DNA of 64,000 nt from Mesobacillus sp. AQ2 (GCF_030122805.1 NZ_CP126080.1:2175001-2239000); one strand, 5' to 3'; shown: positions 32,250 through 41,323, counted from the first letter of the stretch. A program made the numbers and translations. The notes: generated by a model not told the origin, from the sequence alone.

Positions 32250-32912
32250 TTGGAGGTGGTCTATATAGAAGCTCGGGAATTTAAAGATTTCGTATACGGA
32301 GAGTTCGCCCGGATTGGAAAAGCGATTTCCAGCCCAAAGAGAATTGAACTGCTTGACCTGCTAACTCAAGGGCCAAAAACAGTGGAAGCTTTAGCAGCGG
32401 ATACTCAAATGAGCATAGCTAATACATCCAAACATTTGCAAACCTTGCTTGATGCGAAGGTCGTCACATACTCAAAGGATAAAAACTATGTGATCTATCG
32501 ACTGGCAAGTGAACAGGTGTTAATGTTTGTTTTGGCTTTAAGAGGGACAGCGGAGGACCGCATATCAGATGTAAATAAAGTTAGGGAAGGCCACATTCTA
32601 AGAGAAAATTCACTAAGTTCTATCTCGCTTGAGGAATTAGATGAAAAATTGAATAGGAATGTTATTACCTTATTGGATGTAAGGCCAGTTGAAGAATATA
32701 AGCACGATCATTTGCCTCATGCCTTATCAGTCCCTATTTCGGAACTTGAAGACCACCTTGACTCATTGCCAAAGGATAAAGAAATTGTGGCATACTGTCG
32801 CGGACCATATTGTGTTTATGCGACTGAAGCGGTAGAACTTTTAAAGTCAAAGGGTTTTCGTGCCACCTTACTTGATGCGGGAATAAATGAGTGGAAGCAG
32901 ATCCAACATTAA
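32250..32912 (+). CDS. ArsR-type regulator fused to a rhodanese domain
   Basis: 220 residues. N-terminal winged helix of the ArsR family (about 20-100: IGKAISSPKRIELLDLLTQ, then MSIANTSKHLQTLL). C-terminal rhodanese domain (about 128-215) with EYCRGPYC-like active loop, here AYCRGPYCVYA, including the catalytic Cys. Such fusions sense sulfane sulfur or related stress. The start is unusual: a strong GGAGGTGG ribosome binding site is followed at the right distance by ATA (32265), whereas TTG 32250 and GTG 32256 lie in or before it. The MFS gene downstream may be its target. Confidence 0.82.
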   Translation: MEVVYIEAREFKDFVYGEFARIGKAISSPKRIELLDLLTQGPKTVEALAADTQMSIANTSKHLQTLLDAKVVTYSKDKNYVIYRLASEQVLMFVLALRGTAEDRISDVNKVREGHILRENSLSSISLEELDEKLNRNVITLLDVRPVEEYKHDHLPHALSVPISELEDHLDSLPKDKEIVAYCRGPYCVYATEAVELLKSKGFRATLLDAGINEWKQIQH

Positions 32913-32968
32913 ATCATAGGAGCAAGAAAAATGTTATTTCGTCAATATTAAAATGAATCCGTTCCAGC

Positions 32969-33100
32969 ATCATATTAGTTTGGCTGCGCAAGTCTTTCCG
33001 CGGAGTGCTTGTAAATGGATTTGCCCGGTTCATGACGGAAAATGTTCTGCCACAGCCAGAGAATTTCAAGGAAATGAGAAAAGAGAATCAAGGAAGGTAA
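32969..33100 (+). pseudogene. Gene fragment between the ArsR and MFS genes
   Basis: A 43-codon frame without start reads like the end of a protein (SFRGVLVNGFARFMTENVLP, ending MRKENQGR). No ribosome binding site. Probably a decayed gene once part of this operon. Confidence 0.35.
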
Positions 33101-33149
33101 TAATTAAAAGCCTGATTTTTTAAAGCTTTCTTCATGGAGGGTTATATTG

Positions 33150-34373
33150 ATGCAACCTAAAATCGGAATTAAGGAAAACATCCTTCAGTTCGTCTTATTA
33201 GTTGTAACCAACCTGTTTGTTGGTTCGATGGTCGGGATTGAACGGACAGTTCTTCCTTTGCTGGGAGAGGAACAGTTCGGTCTGGCATCTGCCAGTGCTG
33301 CATTATCCTTCATAATCAGCTTTGGATTTTCTAAAGCCATTGTAAACTATTTCGCAGGACAAATTGCGGACCGGCTTGGACGTAAGAAAGTATTATTACT
33401 CGGTTGGTCTGTAGGTCTTTTCGTGCCAATCCTCATTATATTTGCACATGCATGGTGGGTCATCATTGTAGCGAATATCCTGCTCGGGATTAACCAGGGA
33501 CTGGCATGGTCGATGACGGTGAATATGAAAATTGATATATCAAAGACAAACCAGCGCGGTACCGCAGTAGGTTTGAATGAGTTTGCTGGTTATTCTGGTG
33601 TGGCGATTATGGCTGCTGTTTCAGGATATATTGCCTCATCTTATTCATTAAGGCCAGAGCCATTCTATGTTGGAATCGCCATTGTAGTGGTAGGGATTCT
33701 GCTATCATTAATTGTTAAGGATACAGGAGAGCATTTAAAGCTTCAAATCTTAAGAAATGGAGCAGGAACTTCTGAGCTGACTAAATCAGCAAAAGAAGTA
33801 TTTGCGCAAACAACTTGGAAGGATAAAAGTCTATCAAGCATCAGCTTTGCTGGATTATCCACGAATTTGAAGGATGGAATGGCCTGGGGTCTATTTCCGA
33901 TCTATTTCACTGCCGCTGGGTTAACTGTCGGGCAAATAGGTACGATTGTAGCTGTATATCCGGCTGCCTGGGGAATCTTTCAATTATTCACTGGGACATT
34001 AAGCGATAAGATTGGCAGAAAAGTACTAATAACATACGGCATGTGGACACAAGCTGCTGCATTATGGTTAATTCTCGCTGCTGATCAATATTGGTTGTGG
34101 ATTGCAGGGGCAATGTTACTGGGGCTGGGAACTGCAATGGTTTATCCAACATTGCAGGCTGCGATAAGCGACGTTGCTGGACCAGAATGGAGGGCTTCCT
34201 CAATGGGAGTCTACCGTTTCTGGCGTGATAGCGGCTATGCATTCGGTGCATTAATGGCTGGTATCATTGCAGATATTTTAGGGGTCAATTGGGCAATTGG
34301 GTTAGTTGCATTACTACCTTTTCTTTCTGGCGTGCTATCAAAAGTGAGACTACAGGAAACGAATAATTATTGA
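33150..34373 (+). CDS. MFS transporter
   Basis: 407 residues, twelve predicted helices. The MFS loop motif is seen as GQIADRLGRKKVLLLG between helices 2 and 3, and its repeat GTLSDKIGRKVLITYG between helices 8 and 9. Pattern is of the drug/metabolite efflux branch; no specific substrate signature. ATG at 33150 has GGAGGG at good distance. It lies downstream of the ArsR-rhodanese regulator and may be controlled by it. A weak hairpin with a T run follows (34380-34415). Confidence 0.85.
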   Translation: MQPKIGIKENILQFVLLVVTNLFVGSMVGIERTVLPLLGEEQFGLASASAALSFIISFGFSKAIVNYFAGQIADRLGRKKVLLLGWSVGLFVPILIIFAHAWWVIIVANILLGINQGLAWSMTVNMKIDISKTNQRGTAVGLNEFAGYSGVAIMAAVSGYIASSYSLRPEPFYVGIAIVVVGILLSLIVKDTGEHLKLQILRNGAGTSELTKSAKEVFAQTTWKDKSLSSISFAGLSTNLKDGMAWGLFPIYFTAAGLTVGQIGTIVAVYPAAWGIFQLFTGTLSDKIGRKVLITYGMWTQAAALWLILAADQYWLWIAGAMLLGLGTAMVYPTLQAAISDVAGPEWRASSMGVYRFWRDSGYAFGALMAGIIADILGVNWAIGLVALLPFLSGVLSKVRLQETNNY

Positions 34374-34597
34374 TTGGATAGGAACAGTGAACTCATGAAG
34401 GTTTCTGCTCCTTTTTGTAATCTATTCAGTATTGGTAAAAAGCAATATGAATTTAATGAAGAGAAGATGTTAAAGGACATTCCAGGGTTTTCGATTCTTT
34501 TATTGAGGGAGCTATATTGTAAAAGAAGAAAAAATGATTGAAGAATATTTATAAAGTATCTGCGTGCTTCTTCATATTCATTGGTCATCCCCAGACT

Positions 34598-34625
34598 GCA
34601 AAAAGTAGTGGCGTAAAACCACTAC
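34598..34625 (-). terminator. Terminator of the orphan subunit c gene
   Basis: On the minus strand GTAGTGG pairs with CCACTAC around TTTTACG, followed by TTTTTGC. Confidence 0.78.
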
Positions 34626-34633
34626 TCTCTGAC

Positions 34634-34876
34634 TCAATCTTTATGATCTCCACAATTATGAATCCTTAATGCAACCTTTGCTAATAAAAAAGCCAAAATC
34701 AATTCAGGAATCACAACTAAAAAGAACAGAACATTCGCGATCCTATCTGTTGCCTCAGGCTGCCTCGCTATTCCTTCTAAAGCTGCAGCGCCTGCAACCC
34801 CAAGACCATAGCCTATTCCTATAAAACCCAATAAAGCCAGCCCAGCTCCTATACAGCATTGGATGAAAGTTTTCAT
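34634..34876 (-). CDS. Orphan F-type ATP synthase subunit c-like protein
   Basis: 80 residues, two helices joined by a polar ARQPEA loop: helix 1 has the glycine-rich GFIGIGYGLGVAGAAALEG pattern, and helix 2 carries the ion-binding carboxylate in VVIPELILAF. Both are hallmarks of AtpE. Start ATG at 34876 has GAGAAGGTGA upstream; nine earlier codons are non-conserved. No other atp genes are near, while true atpE belongs to the atp operon. So this is an extra copy or a subunit c paralogue of unknown use. Its C-terminus is slightly longer and charged (RIHNCGDHKD). Confidence 0.75.
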   Translation of the reverse strand: MKTFIQCCIGAGLALLGFIGIGYGLGVAGAAALEGIARQPEATDRIANVLFFLVVIPELILAFLLAKVALRIHNCGDHKD

Positions 34877-34992
34877 GATATCACCTTCTCTCAATATAGT
34901 CATTTAACAATATATTCAAGAGCTCATGAGCCCGCGCCGACTAGTGTCCATCTTTAGCGCTTAAGGTAAAGCTTAATCAGTTCTTGCTCGCT

Positions 34993-35041
34993 GAGTTTCA
35001 CCTACGCATCTCCTTAGGAGAGCAAAAAACTCAATAGGTGA
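34993..35041. other. Possible pseudoknot-forming sequence upstream of the subunit c gene
   Basis: Five blocks in order: GAGTTT, TCACCTA, a hairpin TCTCCTTAGGAGA, AAACTC, TAGGTGA. The first pairs with the fourth and the second with the fifth, which interlace as in an H-type pseudoknot around the hairpin. It lies 117-165 bases before the gene on the same minus strand. Confidence 0.4.
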
Positions 35042-35113
35042 CTGATCTGGTAAAATAAAAAAACTCAGGGCTATTTAATCTGTACCCCTTGTAAAGGACA
35101 TTTATAAAAAAAG

Positions 35114-35965
35114 CTAGGCTACTTTAAGAAGATGATCTCTGTATTGAACAGGGGTCATCTTTTTCATATTCCATTGATATCTGCAGTGATTGTAGTAGTG
35201 AATGGCAGCTTTCACTTCCTGTTTTAGCTCTTCTAAGGTTTCACATGATTTTATATCAGCCAGGTCCTTAAAATGACCAAAGAATGATTCCTGTGGGGCG
35301 TTGTCCCAACAGTTTCCTCTCCTGGACATGGATTGTCCTAATCTGAATTTTTTCACCAGCTTTTGATAAACAGGGCTGGTGTAGTGACCTCCCTGATCAG
35401 AGTGGATATAAGCTCCTTTAGCCAGTTTGATTCTTTTGTTTTTCTTTAACTTCTTAAGTGTATCTGTAGCGATATCAAGAGTAACTCGATCAGAGACCTG
35501 ATGAGCTAAGACCTCATTAGTGGAAGCGTCAATAATGGTTGATAAATAAGCCCTTTTTCCTTTCCCGAAATATAGGTAGGTGATATCCGTAAGGAGGACC
35601 TTGTAGGGGATTCCCTGTTTGAATTCCCTGTTAAGCTGGTTTGGGACGACCTTGTGCTCCTGGGTAGCCTTCATGATGCGCTTATAAGGGTTCGCTCTCC
35701 TAAAAGGACTTTCAATTCCGTACTTCTTCATGATTCTTCTTATTCTCTTAAGGTTGAAGACAACACCAAACTGACCTGCCAATACCATCTTTATTTGGCG
35801 TGCCCCTTTCTTGCGGTTTTTGAAATTGTATGCTTTTAATATTAAGTCCCGAAGGGCTTCATCTTTTATCTCCATTGCCTTTCTTCGTTCAACTTGTTTA
35901 GCTGAGAAATAGTTATAGTAACCCTGACGGGACACACCAGCTACTTTACAGAGGTGAGAAACCAT
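35114..35965 (-). CDS. IS3-family transposase OrfB (DDE integrase)
   Basis: Retroviral-type DDE transposase: first Asp in LLTDITYLYF, second in HSDQGGHY, and the Glu in APQESFFGHFK. The given ATG is internal; the frame is open back to about 36066, where it meets the slippery site in orfA, so the active protein is probably the OrfAB fusion. The upstream extension (IKLSADQKFNLIHSVIEKYN) is part of the family. Confidence 0.92.
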   Translation of the reverse strand: MVSHLCKVAGVSRQGYYNYFSAKQVERRKAMEIKDEALRDLILKAYNFKNRKKGARQIKMVLAGQFGVVFNLKRIRRIMKKYGIESPFRRANPYKRIMKATQEHKVVPNQLNREFKQGIPYKVLLTDITYLYFGKGKRAYLSTIIDASTNEVLAHQVSDRVTLDIATDTLKKLKKNKRIKLAKGAYIHSDQGGHYTSPVYQKLVKKFRLGQSMSRRGNCWDNAPQESFFGHFKDLADIKSCETLEELKQEVKAAIHYYNHCRYQWNMKKMTPVQYRDHLLKVA

Positions 35966-36030
35966 TCCTTTTAGATTGTATTTCTCGATGACGGAATGAA
36001 TAAGGTTGAATTTCTGATCAGCCGATAACT

Positions 36031-36447
36031 TTATTTCTTCTTCATCCCCCTTTCGGCGAATCGTATCTTTTTTAAAAGTTCGTTCTCTGCTTTCAATAGA
36101 TTAGTTTCTGCCTCTAACCTTGCATATTTTTCTTCAATGGAAAGCTCTCGTTCCCTTGGTCTGCCTGTGTTTCCGGACCTTGTATCACGAAGGCCAAGCA
36201 CTCCATTTTTCCGATAGGCTTCACGCCATCTTTTTCCTGAAGAACGAATACGATCAATACCAATGACTTCTTCATCAAACCCACACTTCTCAAAGATTTC
36301 TCTAGGGGTCTTTCCCTGTTCATTTTGTGTTATGAATAGTTCCTTGAACTCTTCAGTATAAGTAATCCCCTTTGAGGATACTGATTTAACATAAGTATTT
36401 TTAGAAAGTATTTGAATCTCTTTTTCCGTGAATAATTTTTTACTCAT
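36031..36447 (-). CDS. IS3-family transposase OrfA (helix-turn-helix)
   Basis: 138 residues, with a helix-turn-helix DNA-binding N-terminus (YTEEFKELFITQNEQGKTPR), the family WREAYRKNGVLGLRD motif and a C-terminal leucine-rich coiled coil (YARLEAETNLLKAENELLKK). It recognises the IS ends and is fused to OrfB by -1 frameshifting. Confidence 0.9.
   Translation of the reverse strand: MSKKLFTEKEIQILSKNTYVKSVSSKGITYTEEFKELFITQNEQGKTPREIFEKCGFDEEVIGIDRIRSSGKRWREAYRKNGVLGLRDTRSGNTGRPRERELSIEEKYARLEAETNLLKAENELLKKIRFAERGMKKK
36067..36073 (-). other. Programmed -1 frameshift slippery site
   Basis: A-AAA-AAG on the minus strand in the orfA frame (TTA AAA AAG), followed by the orfB frame. This is the classic IS3-family shift signal. 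Confidence 0.8.
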
Positions 36448-36702
36448 AATTGTTCTCCCGTCCCCATTTTTAATCTATTGTACATAAAAAGACCCTGTGC
36501 AGTGGACTTTTTTTAAAGTGTCTACTACACAGGGTACAGTTTAATTAAGCCTCTGAGTTTCTTTGGAAATATAGTTATTTGCAAGCTATATGAGAAGAAT
36601 ACTGTTTAAACGTATTTAAAACCGAACCTGTTTCTCTAATTTAGTGGGTCATTTCTTATTCAATGCAGTCCCAGATTAGCGAATTTGCTAGCTTACATTA
36701 TC

Positions 36703-37092
36703 CTAGTTCTTCTCAATAAAAAACGTAACGACGACAAACAGGATAAAGGCCAGCAACAGCAATGATCCGCCGACGATGAAAAGGACCATTACGAATGTTT
36801 CGCCCAGATTGAATGGGTTGAGGTTGTACATCCACATTCCGACAGTGAGTCCTAGTGCACCGACCATACCGGTAATGCTGTGGATGGATACGAGTTTTTT
36901 ATATTTGATTTGATAGTTTTTGTAAAAAATACCCCAGGCGAATACGGATAGCCAGCCGACAAGCAGAATATGGGCGTGGATTGGGCGCATGGCATAGTCG
37001 CCGGCACCTGCCATATGTGAGCCCATGAAAGTTCCAATCAGTCCAAAGATCGCTGCGAATCGTATTAGTCGAATACTCCAAGTTTGTTCCAT
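36703..37092 (-). CDS. Small heme-copper-oxidase-like membrane protein
   Basis: 129 residues, four helices. The MGSHMAGAGDYAMRPIHAHILLVGWLS stretch contains His residues spaced as in helix II of heme-copper oxidase or NorB-type subunit I, but the protein is far too short to be a full subunit I. It may bind heme or simply share ancestry. It is the last gene of a four-gene minus-strand operon, 3 bases from the histidine kinase. Role unknown, possibly sensing or membrane anchoring. Confidence 0.6.
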   Translation of the reverse strand: MEQTWSIRLIRFAAIFGLIGTFMGSHMAGAGDYAMRPIHAHILLVGWLSVFAWGIFYKNYQIKYKKLVSIHSITGMVGALGLTVGMWMYNLNPFNLGETFVMVLFIVGGSLLLLAFILFVVVTFFIEKN

Positions 37093-37095
37093 TTT

Positions 37096-38487
37096 TTATT
37101 CCTCCGTCTGTTTTTCTATAGGGAGCTTTATTGTAAAAGTCGTACCTTTTTGAATCTCGCTCTCCACTTCAATTTTTCCGTTGTGCAATTCAATAATATG
37201 TTTGACAATCGACAGGCCCAAACCGGTTCCATCTTTTTTGCGTGCGGCATCGACACGGTAAAATCGTTCGAAAATCTTCGAGGCCTGATCCAGGCTCATT
37301 CCGATTCCGCTATCCTTGAATGTGATGTTGATGGCTTCATCGGTTTGCGCAAGCTGGATAAAAATGCTGCCTTCAGGTTGATTGTATTTAATCGCATTTG
37401 TTAAAAGGTTGTCCCATACCGTCATCAATAGTTCGGGATCAGCAAGAATCGTGGCAGGGGGGAGGTGGTAAGAGATTTCGATCTCCTTTTCCTCCAATCG
37501 CCATTGATGCCTTCTGACAGTTTCCTTAATTTGCGTGTCAATCCTTGTAATTCCACGTTTCATCGGATACGATTTTTGATCAAGCGAGGTAAGAAGCAGC
37601 AATTGTTTCGTCAAGTTGGACAGCCGCTTGGATTCCTGGTCGATGATTTCAACATATTCACGATGCTCGTCGTCGAGCGCCTGCGTTTTTAACAGCTCCG
37701 CGTATCCCTGGATATTCATCAGCGGTGATTGAAAATCATGGGACACGTTATTGATAAAGGATTTTCTTGCTTCATCATTATGCTGCAATTGAACCTGCAT
37801 CGTGCTGAAGCTCTCGGCAAGCTGGCCGATTTCATCCTTGCGATGGATGTTCAATGGGAAGTTGAAGTTTTCCCTGGTGATTTCCCTGGTTGCCTCTGTC
37901 AGCTTGGTGATTGGCTGGATCAAATGTTTGGCAAACCAGATTACCCCGGTAATACTCACGATGGAAACTGCGACAAAAAACCAGGCGAAAATGACATGCA
38001 CATCGGAGAATAACAATTTGTTATTGGGCCTCAGGTACAACCCATAGTCCTCATCTCCAATTGTAAAGGGGACTCCGACCGTATTGCCAAGCTGGTTGGA
38101 AAAATGACTCATCATCCATGGCGAGGCGGAACTGTCCATTCCATGGTAGATTTTCTTCTGCTCTATAACCCTCTTTGCCTCAGCTGGCAGGTTCTTTTTC
38201 GAAAAAGGTTCGCCAAACTCAAACTCCTCGCCAGATTCACTTAAAACATATATTTGATACCCCAGTTTACTTATGGAATCCAAATAACCCGTGAAACTTA
38301 AGTGGGAGGTCGAGTGCATTTGCTCCAGACTTGAAGCAACCTCTTCGGCAACCTTTACATTTTGTGAGTCAATCCGTTCCTTTGTCGAAGTCATATATAC
38401 CCAGTTGGCAAGAATGAAGGCAATCACGATGCTGATCCCGAGGATGAGCAGGGTGGCGATGATGAACTTCCTGTACAATGTCTTCAC
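37096..38487 (-). CDS. Sensor histidine kinase, HssS-like
   Basis: 463 residues: two transmembrane helices (about 8-28 and 168-188) flanking an outer sensor of about 135 residues, a HAMP domain (KHLIQPITKLTEATREITRE), a dimerisation helix with the phospho-His in INNVSHDFQSPLMNIQGY, and a complete HATPase (N box LLTNAIKYN, G1 DSGIGM, F and G2 DGTGLGLSI). The SHDFQSP variant and paired response regulator resemble HssS, a heme-responsive kinase, but the outer domain is not clearly conserved. Overlaps the regulator gene by 4 bases. Confidence 0.85.
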   Translation of the reverse strand: MKTLYRKFIIATLLILGISIVIAFILANWVYMTSTKERIDSQNVKVAEEVASSLEQMHSTSHLSFTGYLDSISKLGYQIYVLSESGEEFEFGEPFSKKNLPAEAKRVIEQKKIYHGMDSSASPWMMSHFSNQLGNTVGVPFTIGDEDYGLYLRPNNKLLFSDVHVIFAWFFVAVSIVSITGVIWFAKHLIQPITKLTEATREITRENFNFPLNIHRKDEIGQLAESFSTMQVQLQHNDEARKSFINNVSHDFQSPLMNIQGYAELLKTQALDDEHREYVEIIDQESKRLSNLTKQLLLLTSLDQKSYPMKRGITRIDTQIKETVRRHQWRLEEKEIEISYHLPPATILADPELLMTVWDNLLTNAIKYNQPEGSIFIQLAQTDEAINITFKDSGIGMSLDQASKIFERFYRVDAARKKDGTGLGLSIVKHIIELHNGKIEVESEIQKGTTFTIKLPIEKQTEE

Positions 38488-39155
38488 TTCAATTCCTCAA
38501 GTCTATAGCCAATCCCACGGATTGTTTGGATTTCTACAGTAGCCACATGCTTTTTAAGGCGATCTCGTATCCTGTTGATATGAGTGTTAAGCGTTTGTTC
38601 GCTGCCTTCATAATCTGCTCCCCACGCCTGCTCAATCAAGGACGCCCGTGGAGTGGTTTTATTCAACCGTGATGCCAGGATGCTGAGCAGCTCAAATTCC
38701 TTCAATGGAAACAGAATCGTCTCCTGATTGATTTCAACTTCAAAGCTGTTCCGGTCAATCTGCATATTACCCGCCTGGATCAACGAATCGACAGCACGCT
38801 GCATTCGCCGCAGGACAACAGCTACCCTGAACAAAAGTTCCTTCACTTCAAAAGGTTTTACAATATAATCCTCGCTGCCTGACAGGAACCCTTCTTCCTT
38901 ATCACTCAGTTGACCCTTTGCGGTAAGGAGGATGACAGGGATTTCCCAATCATCGGTCAGGACTTTTGTCAGCTCGAAACCATTCATCCCGGGCATCATC
39001 ACATCGACAATCGCCAGATCAACATTTTGCTTTTCCAATAAGGATAAAGCCTCCTCGGCATCATTGGCCCTGAAAACCTGGTATCCTTCCTGGGTCAAAT
39101 GGATCGTCACGAGTCTTTGGATATTTATATCATCATCAACGACCAGGATTCTCAT
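38484..39155 (-). CDS. OmpR-family response regulator, HssR-like
   Basis: 223 residues: receiver domain with the acidic pocket (VVDDD), phospho-Asp in VDVMMPG (about 52) and Lys in VKPF, then a winged-helix DNA-binding domain (PLKEFELLSILAS and RGIGYRLEEL). The SDKEEGFLSGSEDYIVKPFEVKELLFR segment is very like HssR. It would control its own operon, including the MMPL exporter. Forms a four-gene operon: exporter, regulator, kinase, small membrane protein. Confidence 0.87.
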   Translation of the reverse strand: MRILVVDDDINIQRLVTIHLTQEGYQVFRANDAEEALSLLEKQNVDLAIVDVMMPGMNGFELTKVLTDDWEIPVILLTAKGQLSDKEEGFLSGSEDYIVKPFEVKELLFRVAVVLRRMQRAVDSLIQAGNMQIDRNSFEVEINQETILFPLKEFELLSILASRLNKTTPRASLIEQAWGADYEGSEQTLNTHINRIRDRLKKHVATVEIQTIRGIGYRLEELK

Positions 39156-39202
39156 TGGTCATGCCTCCTTAAAAGGAAGGGGAGAGGAGGCCTCTCCGTT
39201 CC

Positions 39203-41323
39203 TTATTGAATCTCAGGACTTGTTTGTTTATCTTTTTCAAAGAAAAGGATTAGTGCCGGTAAAAGCATGCCGCGGACCAGGAAGGTGTCGATCAGGATGC
39301 CGACAGCGACCATGAATCCAAAAATGAACAGGTCAGCGATTGGCATTGTTGTCAGAGCAGCGAATGTAGCCGCCAAAATGACCCCTGCTGATGAAATGAC
39401 ACCGCCCGTGTTGCGAATGGAAATTTCCAAAGCATCTTTCACTTTGTGATTCTTACGTTCTTCGATAAAACGGGAAGCCAGAATAATATTATAATCGATT
39501 CCCAGGGCCACAAGGAAGATAAAAGCATATACCGGAACACGTGTGCTGATCGCATCATATCCGAACAGGGCGTCAATCAGGAATACACCGAGGCCAAGCG
39601 CAGATACATACGAAAGCAGGATGGTGGCCATCATGTAAATGGACATTTTCACACTTCGTGTCAGGACAACGAGCAAACCAAGGATCAGAGCTGTTTCCAG
39701 CAGGACGATCTTAAGGATGTCACCGTTGTTGACTTCTCGCTCATCGACAAGCTTCGGCGTGATCCCGCTGAAATAAGCGTCAGCGTTCAGCCCTAAATCA
39801 TCGAGTATTTGAGGGGGATCGTCCCTTAGTTTTTCGATGTAGTCCATTGCTTCTATTGAGTATGGATTCATATCGAGTGCAATGCTGAATTTTGCCGCTT
39901 CGCCATTTTCTGTTAATCCTGCCGGACGAACCGAAGCAATTTCTTTTTCATCATTCAATGTATCTGAGATTTCCTTAACATTTTCTTCAGTTAACTTATT
40001 GTCGCTTTCAATCAACAGCGTGGTAGGGGCAAGTTCTCCCTTATCATATCTCTGTTCCACTATTTCATAACCGACACGGGAAGGCAAATCTTCAGGGAAG
40101 CTTTTCACCATGTCGAATTCATAGTCAAGATTGAAGACATTCAACGCGGAAAGGACGAGCAAAATTCCGACAATCCCTCCGGAAAGGCCAGGTTTGTTGA
40201 CTACAAATTTGGCAATCGGTCCCCAGACCCCATGCTTAACTTCTGTTTCCTTCCCATACCTAGGAACCTTAGGCCAGAAAGCCTTGCGTCCGAATAGGGT
40301 GAACAATGCAGGCACCAGGGTAACGGAAGCGAGCATGATGAAGAACATAGCTGTTCCGAAAATCGGAGCAAAGTTCTGATAATCGCGGAAATCGGCGAAC
40401 AGAAGCACAAGCATCGCAGCCAGCACGGTTCCGCCGGCAAAAAAGACAGGCTCCCCTGTTGCACGCATTGCATGCTTCATGGCATCGAATTTATTTTCGT
40501 AATGGTTCAGCTCTTCGCGGAAACGCGAGAAGACAAATAAAGAATAGTCAATGACTGCTGCGAAAAGCAGGATGCTCATGATTGAGGTCGTTTGGTTATT
40601 GATCTCCAATCCTCCTGCACCCATAAGGGCAACACTCTGGTTCACAACCTGATACACGATGACTGTCGCCAATAAAGGAATAATCGCCAGCAAAGGTGAA
40701 CGATAAATGACAATCAACAGGATCAGGATGATTCCGACTGTAGCAAGTAACAACATGAAATCTGCCCGTTCAAACAGCTTAATGGTATCCCCAGCAATTC
40801 CTGCAGGACCAGTAATATAGAAAGAAGTGCTTTCAAGCTTGTCGGCGATACCTGTGCCAATTTCGGTTGCACGGTCATTGATCTTAGCATACTCATCATT
40901 GCCCAATCCCTGTTCCAGTTCCATCGGGACAATCATCGTCGATTTATCCTCGGAAATAAAACCGCTTAGCGCCTGAGGCGGGAGAGAGCGGGTATCAACG
41001 ATGTTTCTGATTCCTTCGATATTCTCAGAAATAATGCCATCGAGGATTTGATTCACTTCATCAAGATTGATGTCCCCTTTTTCATTATGGAATACAAGAA
41101 TACCCGGCGTGCCCTGTTCATTCGGGAAAAAATCCTCCGTTTTATTTTGCGCGATGATCGATTTTGCATCATCCGGGAGAGATTGAAAGTTGTTCACTTT
41201 GTAATCGCCAAGCTGAGGGCCTGCACTCAAGCCAACCATCAACACTAGCCAGGCGATGATCATAATCCACATCCCGCGTTTCGTTGAAACCCAGTCGGTG
41301 ATGGAATAAAGCAATTTCTTCAT
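39203..41323 (-). CDS. MMPL-family (RND) exporter, YdfJ-like
   Basis: 706 residues with two repeats of one helix, an outer domain, and five helices. RND-type motifs are seen in helices 4 and 10, e.g. ATVIVYQVVNQSVAL, and SILLFAAVIDYSLFVFSRFREEL / LVALGIDYNIILASRFIEER, with the Asp-Tyr pair of proton relay. In B. subtilis YdfJ is controlled by the YdfHI two-component system, and here an adjacent two-component system follows. It probably exports lipids, heme-like or toxic compounds. Start ATG follows GGAGGC. Confidence 0.87.
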   Translation of the reverse strand: MKKLLYSITDWVSTKRGMWIMIIAWLVLMVGLSAGPQLGDYKVNNFQSLPDDAKSIIAQNKTEDFFPNEQGTPGILVFHNEKGDINLDEVNQILDGIISENIEGIRNIVDTRSLPPQALSGFISEDKSTMIVPMELEQGLGNDEYAKINDRATEIGTGIADKLESTSFYITGPAGIAGDTIKLFERADFMLLLATVGIILILLIVIYRSPLLAIIPLLATVIVYQVVNQSVALMGAGGLEINNQTTSIMSILLFAAVIDYSLFVFSRFREELNHYENKFDAMKHAMRATGEPVFFAGGTVLAAMLVLLFADFRDYQNFAPIFGTAMFFIMLASVTLVPALFTLFGRKAFWPKVPRYGKETEVKHGVWGPIAKFVVNKPGLSGGIVGILLVLSALNVFNLDYEFDMVKSFPEDLPSRVGYEIVEQRYDKGELAPTTLLIESDNKLTEENVKEISDTLNDEKEIASVRPAGLTENGEAAKFSIALDMNPYSIEAMDYIEKLRDDPPQILDDLGLNADAYFSGITPKLVDEREVNNGDILKIVLLETALILGLLVVLTRSVKMSIYMMATILLSYVSALGLGVFLIDALFGYDAISTRVPVYAFIFLVALGIDYNIILASRFIEERKNHKVKDALEISIRNTGGVISSAGVILAATFAALTTMPIADLFIFGFMVAVGILIDTFLVRGMLLPALILFFEKDKQTSPEIQ

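Larger units (their letters stand above)
35080..36539 (-). mobile_element. IS3-family insertion sequence, IS150-like, complete
   Basis: About 1.46 kb. Both ends begin CTGTACCC and form imperfect inverted repeats that stay related for about 30 bases. The 6-base direct repeat TTTAAT flanks it (35074-35079 and 36540-36545). It encodes OrfA and OrfB in the -1 relation with an A-AAA-AAG slippery site, as in the family. Both reading frames are intact, so it may be active. Confidence 0.92.
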
